A stretch of DNA of 64,000 nt from Fen-1301 sp963786395. GTDB taxonomy: Bacteria > Bacteroidota > Ignavibacteria > Ignavibacteriales > Ignavibacteriaceae. The number at the start of each line of letters is the position of its first letter. The stretch's first letter is position 1. The position numbers were made by a program, and so were the translations under genes. The stretch lies in contig CAWAZD010000004.1 of NCBI GenBank assembly GCA_963786395.1, forward strand, positions 124,001 to 188,000, in the 5' to 3' direction. The notes beneath the pieces were generated by a model, which worked only from the letters and a program-made list of their open reading frames with translations, searched no databases and was not told where the DNA came from. This document shows, in pieces, positions 27,627 to 36,171 of this stretch.

Positions 27627-29608
27627 AGAAGGTTGCTGCTCATATCTTTGTATATATACTATTCTTTTACGGGTTGACATTTTCACAGACAATTGACACG
27701 TCACTATCAGATCAGTTAATTGAAGATATATTACCGGAACCAATAAATGATCTTCAGGAATACAACGAAATTAATGAATTTGAATTACTTGAGGAAAATC
27801 CAGTTAATATAAACACAGCAAATATTGTTTCTTTACAGAAAATACCCGGGCTGGATTTTAATTATGCACTATTTATACTTAAATACAGAGAAAAATATGG
27901 TTATTATTACTCACCTAATGAATTATATTCGATTAAAGAAATTCCTAAATATATTATAAAAAGCATACTCCCATTTATTACAACTTCCGATCCTAAAAAC
28001 AAAGGAAGAACCGCCGTAGTTTTAACAGGATCTCCTTCAATAAAGGCTTATTTCAAAACCAGATCTTCATATGATCCACATGAAATTAATGATACCTTAT
28101 TTAAGAACTATCCTGGTTCAAAATTGAAATTATATAACAAATTTTCGTTTATTTATAATTCAACCGAATTTGGATTTATTACTCAAAAGGATCCGGGTGA
28201 GAAATCATATATCGATTATTGGAGTTCTCATCTAACGATGAGAAATACCGGTCCTTTCGAAATTATTATTCTGGGTGACTACAGATTTGAATCAGGACTC
28301 GGGCTTGTACTTGGAGAACCCTTTGGTTTTTCAAAGACATTAGATGTTATTTACCCGGTAAAAAAAAAGGAAAGGCTAATTAAACCTAACAACAGTTCAA
28401 CCGAAAATGGATTTTACAGAGGTGCTGCAGCTTCATTAATATTCAATAATGTCAAATTATCCGGATTTTATTCAAACAGGTTCAGAGATGCTTCCATAGA
28501 TTCAGTTACTCAATATATTTCTGGTATATTAAATTCAGGATATCACAGAACTAACTCAGAAATAAACAAAATAGATAATGTACATGAAATTAAATGGGGA
28601 ATCAGAGCTGAATATTTATATAATTCCCTATTTAGTGTAGCAATTCTTTATTGCAGATCAATTTTCAACAGAGAAATCTCAAATAACATTCCCTACACTT
28701 ATCGCGGGAATAAATTCGAAGATCTTTCATTAAGTTATGATTTACATACGACCTCTTCAATTTACTTAACCGGTGAATTCGCGTATGATTTCAATTCTAT
28801 TGCTTCCTTGAATTCGATGCAGATATCGTTTAATAAAGATTTTTTGTTTTTTAGTTCCATTAGAATTTATCCAGGAAAATTCATTTCTCTTTCAGGACAA
28901 AGTTTTGCTGAACAAAGTGGTAAAGTACAAAATGAAATAGGGTTTTATAATGGTTTCAAACTTCAAACCGGTTATGGATTATTAAGCTTATTTTATGATC
29001 AGTTCAAATTTCCATTTGGCAGTTACAGGTTTCCTACTAGTAACTCGGGAGAGGAATTCATGTTAGGTTATATGAATTCATTTTCAGATAATATTAATAT
29101 TAAAATAAATTATAAATATGAGAATAAAGATTATGTCACCACAGATCTTGATCATAAATATATTGGAAGAAGGATAAGGAATGACCTGAGGTTTAATTTA
29201 AGGTGGACTTTATCCGAAGAAATTAATGTTAAATCTGTGATTGAATATAATTCAATCCAGATGCGTGGAGATAAACTTACGGAACAAGGGGTATTGCTGA
29301 CTAATTCAATAAGTATAGGGTTCCTGAATTATTTTAAATCAGCATTATCAATTAGTTTTTTCCAAACAGGTTCATTTTATTCATCAGTTTATGAATATGA
29401 TGAATTTATAAGGGGCCTGGTAATGGGTCGTGTGTTATATGGGGAAGGATTGAAATTAAACTTATATTTTAAATATCAAATGTTTCCTAATGTGGGTGTA
29501 TCTATTCAATACTCTGAAATATATAAACCAGAAGAAATATTAATAAATCCAATATATTCGATAATAACTAATAATTTAATTATTCAATTAGAAACGCATA
29601 TTAATTAA
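27623..29608 (+). CDS. Helix-hairpin-helix N-domain fused to a predicted outer-membrane beta barrel
   Basis: 661 residues. Signal peptide (MKKVAAHIFVYILFFYGLTFSQ), then a ComEA-like HhH motif at about residues 60-120 (NPVNINTANIVSLQKIPGLDFNYALFILKYREKYG, then YSPNELYSIKEIPKYIIKSI). The remaining ~500 residues are alternating aromatic/polar strands typical of a large outer-membrane barrel (repeated 'S.Y..' 'KINYKYENKDY' 'LKLNLYFKYQM'). HhH domains of ComEA bind DNA nonspecifically. A fused barrel would suggest a role in DNA handling at the outer membrane, but this is inference. Confidence 0.75.
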   Translation: MKKVAAHIFVYILFFYGLTFSQTIDTSLSDQLIEDILPEPINDLQEYNEINEFELLEENPVNINTANIVSLQKIPGLDFNYALFILKYREKYGYYYSPNELYSIKEIPKYIIKSILPFITTSDPKNKGRTAVVLTGSPSIKAYFKTRSSYDPHEINDTLFKNYPGSKLKLYNKFSFIYNSTEFGFITQKDPGEKSYIDYWSSHLTMRNTGPFEIIILGDYRFESGLGLVLGEPFGFSKTLDVIYPVKKKERLIKPNNSSTENGFYRGAAASLIFNNVKLSGFYSNRFRDASIDSVTQYISGILNSGYHRTNSEINKIDNVHEIKWGIRAEYLYNSLFSVAILYCRSIFNREISNNIPYTYRGNKFEDLSLSYDLHTTSSIYLTGEFAYDFNSIASLNSMQISFNKDFLFFSSIRIYPGKFISLSGQSFAEQSGKVQNEIGFYNGFKLQTGYGLLSLFYDQFKFPFGSYRFPTSNSGEEFMLGYMNSFSDNINIKINYKYENKDYVTTDLDHKYIGRRIRNDLRFNLRWTLSEEINVKSVIEYNSIQMRGDKLTEQGVLLTNSISIGFLNYFKSALSISFFQTGSFYSSVYEYDEFIRGLVMGRVLYGEGLKLNLYFKYQMFPNVGVSIQYSEIYKPEEILINPIYSIITNNLIIQLETHIN

Positions 29609-29611
29609 TAT

Positions 29612-30665
29612 TTATATTATTCCGTTTACAAAGTACATATCTATTTCTCCTTTTCCTTTAGCAAGCAGTTTACCTCTGTGCTCACATTTATATTTATTTT
29701 TTATAATTTCATGTGTATTTCCAGAAATATTTATTCTTCCTGGTTCACTATTATTTTCCATTCTGCTTGCGATATTAACAGCATCTCCCCACACATCATA
29801 AGTAAATTTATGAGTGCCTACAATTCCTGCAACAACCTGACCACTATTGATACCAATTCTTAATTTCCAATCAAGATTAGTTTTTCTGTTTCTTTTATTC
29901 ATAAAATCTAACATGTTTAGTGCTGTATCGATAATAATTTCAGCATGGTCATTTCGCTCAATGGGAAGCCCGCCTCCTATCATATATGTATCGCCTATAG
30001 TCTTTAGCTTTTCAATACCTGCCGTTTGCACAATTGAATCAAATTTGAAATATATTTCATTAAGTTCACCAATAAGTTTTGCCGGCTCAAGTTTCTGAGT
30101 TATTCCGCTGAAGTCATGAAAATTAGAGAATAAAATTGATATATGTTCAAAAAGGCGAGGATTAACATAACCTTGTATTTTTAATTCTTTTACAATTCCG
30201 GCTGGGAGAATATTAAGTAGAAGCGAGTCAGTTTTTTTCTTTTCTTCCTCAAGTTCCTTTGTTTTAATAAGTAAAAGAGATTCAACCTTATGTTTATACA
30301 ATCCCATTTCGATAGCGGTATGAAGTCCTTTTTGATCAAATGGTTTTGGAATATAACCGTAAGGCTCAGTTACTTTTGCCTTTTGTAAAGTTTCTTCATC
30401 AGTTAAAGCAGTCAAATAAACTACAGGAATGTTATATTTCCTTCGAATAGCCTCAGCTGCCTCAATTCCTGAAATACCTCCACCAAGCATAATATCCATT
30501 AAGACCAGTGCGGGTTTTAAAAGCCCCGGCAAGATCAATTGCGGCTTCACCAGTATTAACAATATTAATTATTTCATAACCAACCCTTTCTAAATTCTTT
30601 TTAATGTCGAGACCAATTATTCTTTCATCCTCAACGATCAATATTCTAGTTTTATTATTGTCCAT
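29612..30665 (-). CDS. REC-nucleotidyl cyclase (class III) protein, interrupted by a +1 frameshift; degenerate metal site
   Basis: First frame from 30665 (MDNNKTRILIVEDERIIGLDIKKNLERV) loses register at plus-strand ttttaaaa 30515-30522. Removing one base gives IDLAGALKPALVLMDIML and joins the rest: REC end (VVYLTALTDEE, YIPKPF), a coiled-coil signalling helix and a class III cyclase domain. About 350 residues. ATP-type residues are present (LKTIGD Lys; YDVWGD Asp), as are VNIASR Asn/Arg. But the first metal-binding Asp of the usual LF-x-D is Asn (ILFSNFHDF), so catalysis is doubtful. Paralogue of the gene just upstream. Confidence 0.82.
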
Positions 30666-30703
30666 TTTATTCCAATAAGAGGAATCAGTTTGATTTTAAC
30701 AAA

Positions 30704-30728
30704 TTTATTATCTTAATAAGATAATAAA
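30704..30728. promoter_or_regulatory. Perfect 25-bp A/T palindrome between cyclase paralogues
   Basis: tttattatctta, one central a, then taagataataaa: twelve base pairs of perfect dyad symmetry around one base. It lies 39 bp upstream of the second REC-cyclase gene. Could be an operator for a dimeric regulator, or a weak hairpin. Function not known. Confidence 0.5.
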
Positions 30729-30761
30729 ATAAGTGGGATTATATTCAATTACCCAAAACTT

Positions 30762-31856
30762 TTAGAAAGTTTCAGCAAAGGATATCTTTTCATTAATTCC
30801 CGATTTATTTTTATATCCCAAAACAAAATACATATCAATATTCCCATTACCGGGAATTTCAACAGACCCTCTATATTCACAATGGAATTCGTCTTTTATC
30901 AATTCATAAGTTGCTGAGGTTATATTTATCATTCCAGGAATGCTTTGCCTTTCCATTTTACTTGCCAGGTTTACAGTATTCCCCCAAACATCATAAGTGT
31001 ATTTCATTTTTCCGACGACACCTGCTACTATGTTTCCAGAGTGAGCTCCTAATCTCATTTTCCATTTATGTTTAGAATTTTTATTTCGTGCAACAATAAC
31101 CTGGTTCATTTCTAAGGCTGCTTTAATAATATTTATTGCGTGATTATTAGATTCAATTGGGAATCCCCCTCCTACCATATAGGAGTCTCCAATAGTCTTT
31201 AGTTTTTCAAGACCATATTTATTTATTAAAAGGTCAAAACTTTTAAATATATCATTTAGTTCAGAAACCAATTCACCAGGAGGCATACTTGATGCAAGTT
31301 GAGTAAAACCTTCAAAATCAGTGAATAACAAGGTAACTGATTCATAAAACCTTGGTACTATGACTCCTTTTTCCTTTAATTCCTTAATAATGGGTAAAGG
31401 AAGAATATTTTGAAGCAAACTATCCGATTTTTCTTTTTCTGCTTTAAGTTCCTCAGTTCTTTCTCTCAATTTTTTATTTATTTCATTTTTGTATAAAGCC
31501 ATTTCAATAGAAGTATGTAAAGTTCTTTCGTCATAGGGTTTTAAAATATATCCAAAGGGTTCAGTTAATTTGGCTTTTTCCAAAGTAACCGTATCAGCAA
31601 AGGCAGTCAAATAAATAACTGGAATATTATACAAATTCATAATTTCGTCTGCTGCGTCAATACCAGTAATATCTCCTTCAAGCATAATATCCATAAGGAT
31701 CAGGTCAGGTTTTAATTCACCAGCCTTATTTATCACTTCCTTACCGGTTCGACAATATCCTATAACTTTATATGCCAGGCGTTCAAGTGTTCGCGCTATA
31801 TCGATAGCGATTACTGATTCATCCTCTGCAATAAGAATTTTCCGATTATTTTCCAT
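30762..31856 (-). CDS. Response regulator with class III adenylate cyclase output domain
   Basis: 364 residues: REC (KILIAEDESVIAIDIARTLERL, phospho-Asp in LILMDIMLEGD, VIYLTAF, YILKPYD) at 1-120, a coiled-coil helix (about 128-165), then a class III cyclase domain. Metal Asp residues are present (LLFTDFEGFT and KTIGDSYM); Lys (LKTIGD) and Asp (YDVWGN) favour ATP over GTP. The transition-state Arg of the N-x3-R motif is Lys here (VNLASKME), so activity may be low. Probably makes cAMP in response to a partner kinase not encoded in the window. Confidence 0.87.
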   Translation of the reverse strand: MENNRKILIAEDESVIAIDIARTLERLAYKVIGYCRTGKEVINKAGELKPDLILMDIMLEGDITGIDAADEIMNLYNIPVIYLTAFADTVTLEKAKLTEPFGYILKPYDERTLHTSIEMALYKNEINKKLRERTEELKAEKEKSDSLLQNILPLPIIKELKEKGVIVPRFYESVTLLFTDFEGFTQLASSMPPGELVSELNDIFKSFDLLINKYGLEKLKTIGDSYMVGGGFPIESNNHAINIIKAALEMNQVIVARNKNSKHKWKMRLGAHSGNIVAGVVGKMKYTYDVWGNTVNLASKMERQSIPGMINITSATYELIKDEFHCEYRGSVEIPGNGNIDMYFVLGYKNKSGINEKISFAETF

Positions 31857-32300
31857 GAATATATGTCTATTAGTTATAACTGAAATTCAATATATTTCCA
31901 TTTTTGCACACTTTACTGTGCTCTAAAACAAAAAAGGCACTATTTATTTAAATATAACCCGTAATTATTTTTAATTCAATAATATATAAATTACCCGGGG
32001 AAAATGAACCCTAATAATTTGCTAATTGTGACCCTTAGCATAAAAATGAGTTGCTATAGTATATTGATCAATTATCAATTCATTTGGATTTATTCTAAGA
32101 GAATTGGAATCCAAAAATTTAAGGAGAAGAATCGGCGTCAAAATAGGCCCAATAAGTTAAAAAAATGAACATATATATATTAAGCGCAATTATTTTATTT
32201 CATTATTCTTCTTTTCTTTTATACATCTAAATTTATATATTTGTATCTGATTATCAGTTTTAACGCAAAAGGGAATTTTTTAAGCAATTGTAGGCCTTTA
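31857..32300. other. Long intergenic leader region with an extended hairpin
   Basis: About 440 bases between divergent signalling genes. AT-rich, no gene. Contains one notable inverted repeat at 32083-32115: tttggatt / aatccaaa with an inner attct / agaat stem and an aag loop, separated by a small asymmetric bulge (13 base pairs in total). It would lie in the transcript leader of, or in the operator region for, the histidine-kinase homologue. Confidence 0.5.
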
Positions 32301-34652
32301 ATGCAGAGTGCAAAAATAGAATTTCTTACAAAATACAACGATCTCGTAAATTTAGCCATTAGATCCCAACAGGATTTCCCCGATATTATTTCTGACTTTT
32401 TTACCAGCGAACTTGAATTTGAAGCAGTCACAATATTCAAAATTGGTGAAAATTCAAATCTTACTGTATTAGGAAAATCTTCTTCAAGCAAAAAGGCATT
32501 CGTAAGGAATGCTACTTTTGAATGCCGGAATTGTTATTGTATTAAATCTGCTGCCGATTACAATCAAATAAACATGCAATCTGATTGTGAAATACAGATT
32601 ACAGATTATATGATATATGAAGGGTGTTTGAAATTTAAATATTCAGAGAACAATGCATTATTAAAAATTGCGAAGAAAACACCATTTACAAATATAGATC
32701 GAGATCAGTTAAAGTTAGTGGGTACAGTGCTTAGTAATCTTTTTACGATATGGTCTGGATCTGAAAAGAAGGAATCAAATGTAAGCTCTATAATTACGGA
32801 CATTGCCAGCGAACTTCGTACGCCAACCAATAGTATAATGGGATTTATTTCACTTTTACATGAAGATAATCTAACATCATCACAGACCGAATATGTATCA
32901 ACAATGAAAGAAAATGCTCAAAATCTTCTTTCTTTGATTAATGACCTTATTGACCTTGCAAAATCTGATTCAGGTCAATTTAAAGATACTCCTTCGACAA
33001 TAAATCTCAGGAATTTTGTTGAAGATATTGTGAAGATATTTACAGAAAAAACAGATCGTAGTAAGATTGAATTTTTAATTAATTATGATAAATCCTTATC
33101 TGAAACTGTTAAACTTGATTCCCAAAAACTAAGATATATTTTAATAAATTTAATTACTAATTCCTTACGGTTAACTGAAAGAGGTAAAATATCTATATTT
33201 GTAATGCCCGGGAAAAATGGGAAGATCAATTTTAAAATATCTGATACTTCAGCAGGACTTTCTCAGAATAAAGTAAAAGATATCTTCACTCCTTTTTCTA
33301 TATCGGAATTATCAAATAATAAAAGCGGGAGTACTACAGGCCTTGGTTTAACACTTACTAAAAGATATATAGATTTTCTTAAAGGAGATATCGAAGTTAT
33401 TTCTTCTTTAGGTAAAGGTACTTCATATAATTTCAATATACATTTAGATACGATAACACCAATTGAAACCAAAATAATAACCTTACCTAAACCAGGATTA
33501 AAAAATCGGGTACTTGTTGTAGAAGATGATTATGCTACTTCAAAATTATTAAGTAATTATCTTAATAAATGGGGTTATGAACCAATAATAGTTAATTCCG
33601 CTAATCAGGCATTAAAAGCAATAGAAAAGGAAGTTTTTCTTGCTGTTTTAATGGATATAGTTCTTCCGGATACTAATGGTTTTGAACTCCTTAAACAGAT
33701 TAGAGAGCATAAAAACTCTAAAAATACTCCTGTAATAATTTGTTCAGTAGAAGCAGAGCAGCAGAAGGCTTTCCTAATGGGTGCTGTAGAGTATTTTGTA
33801 AAACCTATTAAATATAAATTTCTTGTTGAGGTTCTTACTAGTTACAGACTTAAAAAAGATAGTAATATACTTGTAGTGGATGACGATGTACCAACATTAA
33901 CACTTATAAAAGAGGCGATAGTTCAGGCAGGATATAATGCGATCGCAGAGTCTCATTCTTCAAAAGTTTATCATTTGATAGAAAACATGAGCCTTGATCT
34001 TGCAATTATTGATCTGGATATGCCAGAAATAAATGGATTTGATCTTATAAAGCAAATTAAATCCGATTCCAAATTTTCAAAGCTGCCTATTATTATATAT
34101 ACCGGCAAAGAGAATTATCAGGAAGACTTAAAGAAAATAGACGGGTTATTTAGTGATCTTTTGCAGAAATCAAGCACCAACATTGAGGATCTGGCAGAGA
34201 CAATAAATCAAATGATAAATAGATATGATGAACCTACACCTCCTGAAATTGTTGCAAAAGTTAAAGATGGAGTTAAAATACTGCTTGTTGAGGATTATAA
34301 ACATTCGCAGATAATTGTAACAAGACTCCTTAAAAAGAATAACTTTGAAACAATTGTTGTTGTTGAAAATGGTGCTGAAGCAGTAGAACAGGTAAAAAAA
34401 CAAAAATTTGATTTGATATTGATGGATATGCAGATGCCTGTCATGAATGGATTTGAAGCTACTGAAAAGATAAGATTAATGCCAGAATATAAAGATACCC
34501 CGATAATTGCGTTAACTGCTTTTGCTATGAAAGGAGACAGAGAAAAATGTCTCGAAGCAGGAGCTACTGATTATATCCCTAAACCCATAGATAGCCAGGA
34601 ATTTATCCAAAAGGTTAAATATTATACCGAATCGAAGGTAGTTGTTAGCTAA
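32301..34652 (+). CDS. Hybrid sensor-kinase homologue with three REC domains; phospho-accepting His replaced
   Basis: Start at ATG 32301 (TTG 32241 gives a poor extension). 783 residues: N-terminal GAF-like sensor with Cys cluster (about 20-150, ECRNCYC), a HisKA region, a HATPase, then three REC domains (about 405-520, 525-640, 655-780). The H-box that should read SHELRTP reads ASELRTPTNS, coded GCC AGC GAA, so His is Ser. The HATPase N-box (NLITNS) and G2 (TGLGLTLTKR) look normal, but the G1 box is DTSAG rather than DxGxG. All three REC phospho-Asp are present (LMDIVLP, IIDLDMP, LMDMQMP). Likely a pseudokinase or phosphorelay sink. Confidence 0.88.
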   Translation: MQSAKIEFLTKYNDLVNLAIRSQQDFPDIISDFFTSELEFEAVTIFKIGENSNLTVLGKSSSSKKAFVRNATFECRNCYCIKSAADYNQINMQSDCEIQITDYMIYEGCLKFKYSENNALLKIAKKTPFTNIDRDQLKLVGTVLSNLFTIWSGSEKKESNVSSIITDIASELRTPTNSIMGFISLLHEDNLTSSQTEYVSTMKENAQNLLSLINDLIDLAKSDSGQFKDTPSTINLRNFVEDIVKIFTEKTDRSKIEFLINYDKSLSETVKLDSQKLRYILINLITNSLRLTERGKISIFVMPGKNGKINFKISDTSAGLSQNKVKDIFTPFSISELSNNKSGSTTGLGLTLTKRYIDFLKGDIEVISSLGKGTSYNFNIHLDTITPIETKIITLPKPGLKNRVLVVEDDYATSKLLSNYLNKWGYEPIIVNSANQALKAIEKEVFLAVLMDIVLPDTNGFELLKQIREHKNSKNTPVIICSVEAEQQKAFLMGAVEYFVKPIKYKFLVEVLTSYRLKKDSNILVVDDDVPTLTLIKEAIVQAGYNAIAESHSSKVYHLIENMSLDLAIIDLDMPEINGFDLIKQIKSDSKFSKLPIIIYTGKENYQEDLKKIDGLFSDLLQKSSTNIEDLAETINQMINRYDEPTPPEIVAKVKDGVKILLVEDYKHSQIIVTRLLKKNNFETIVVVENGAEAVEQVKKQKFDLILMDMQMPVMNGFEATEKIRLMPEYKDTPIIALTAFAMKGDREKCLEAGATDYIPKPIDSQEFIQKVKYYTESKVVVS

Positions 34653-34709
34653 AAGGGGTATTCCAACGCTTCCTCTCTAATGCATTTTTCAATTTGAAAT
34701 ATAAATATT

Positions 34710-36167
34710 ATGATAAACAATATTCCGCGTGTAAGATTTGCCCCCAGCCCGACAGGTTTTCTTCATGTAGGTGGACTCAGAACAGCACTTTACAACTATT
34801 TATTTGCAAAAAATATTAATGGTCAATTTATACTAAGAATTGAAGATACAGACCGAAACCGTTATGTTCCGGGAGCTGTTGAAAATTTAATATCAACCTT
34901 AAACTGGTCGGGATTGGATTATGATGAAGGACCTGTTAAGGGAGGTCTTTATGGACCATATCTGCAGTCAGAGCGACTCCATATTTATAAAGAACATTCA
35001 CTTAAATTAATTGAGAATAAAAAAGCTTATTACTGTTTTTGCAATTCGGAAAGATTATCTGCACTAAGAGAAGAACAGCAACGGAAAAATGTTCAAACAA
35101 TGTACGACAAACACTGTTTACGCTTAACTCAAGATGAAATTCGAAAAAACTTATCAGATGGCCTCCCTTTTACAGTAAGACTAAATGTAGAACATGGCAA
35201 GATAATTAAATTTAATGATCATGTCAGAGGAGATGTTGAGTTTTCAAGTGACGTAGTCGATGATCAGGTATTAATTAAATCGGATAACTACCCTACCTAC
35301 CATCTTGCAAATGTAGTTGATGATCACCTGATGAAAATTACACATGTCATTCGAGGTGAAGAGTGGTTATCATCCACACCCAAGCATGTTTTACTTTACG
35401 AAGCATTTGGTTGGGAGATTCCCATATTTGCTCATCTTCCCTTGCTGCTTAATCCGGACCGGTCAAAATTAAGCAAACGTCAGGGGGATGTTGCTGTAGA
35501 GGATTATAAAAATAAGGGATATCTAAGAGATGCTCTTATTAATTTTGTAGCCCTTCTTGGGTGGACAGCTGGAAATGATCAGGAATTTTATTATATCGAT
35601 GACCTCATTGCAAAGTTTTCACTTGACCGAATAAATAAATCAGGGGCTGTATTTAACATAGAAAAACTAAATTGGCTTAATGAGGAACATCTGAGGAAAA
35701 AATCTGAAGCTGATCTTCTTTTACTCCTCCGCGATGAATTGAAGATATCAAAATATTCAGATATTGACCTAAGTGATGATTATTTAATGAAAGTTGTGAA
35801 TGTAATGAGAGAAAGAATTTCATTTATTAAGGATTTCATTGATAAAGGCTTTTATTTCTTTGAAGATCCTATTATCTATGATTCAGAAGTTGTGAAAAAG
35901 AGATGGACAGTTGAATCTCCAAATATTCTAAAGAAATTTGCTGAAAATCTATCCCCTTTAATATCTCCAAGCAAGGATGTCTACGAAACCGTTCTTCATA
36001 ATACAGCTTCACAACTTAATATAGGGAATGGAAATATTATTCATCCTCTCCGACTTGCAGTTTCCGGTGTCGGAGGTGGTCCTGGAATATTTGATATACT
36101 AGAAATTATCGGAAAAGAAAAGGTCCTCAAACGAATTGAAAACATAATTGAAAAGTTAGCAAAATAA
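34710..36167 (+). CDS. gltX: Glutamyl-tRNA synthetase
   Basis: 485 residues. Class I motifs: HIGH variant PTGFLHVGGLRTALYN and KMSKS variant SKLSKRQGD. LRIEDTDRNR and the GEEWLSSTPKH block confirm the discriminating GluRS family. Charges tRNA-Glu. Followed after 4 nt by glnS, so the pair is likely cotranscribed. Confidence 0.96.
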   Translation: MINNIPRVRFAPSPTGFLHVGGLRTALYNYLFAKNINGQFILRIEDTDRNRYVPGAVENLISTLNWSGLDYDEGPVKGGLYGPYLQSERLHIYKEHSLKLIENKKAYYCFCNSERLSALREEQQRKNVQTMYDKHCLRLTQDEIRKNLSDGLPFTVRLNVEHGKIIKFNDHVRGDVEFSSDVVDDQVLIKSDNYPTYHLANVVDDHLMKITHVIRGEEWLSSTPKHVLLYEAFGWEIPIFAHLPLLLNPDRSKLSKRQGDVAVEDYKNKGYLRDALINFVALLGWTAGNDQEFYYIDDLIAKFSLDRINKSGAVFNIEKLNWLNEEHLRKKSEADLLLLLRDELKISKYSDIDLSDDYLMKVVNVMRERISFIKDFIDKGFYFFEDPIIYDSEVVKKRWTVESPNILKKFAENLSPLISPSKDVYETVLHNTASQLNIGNGNIIHPLRLAVSGVGGGPGIFDILEIIGKEKVLKRIENIIEKLAK

Positions 36168-36171
36168 TACA

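Noticed and set aside
34630..34670. gttagctaaaagggg near the end of the kinase-like gene, resembling the 3' part of a SAM-II aptamer
   Set aside because: It is the stop-codon region of the gene, with no upstream P1/gattta/ttgca elements in place.
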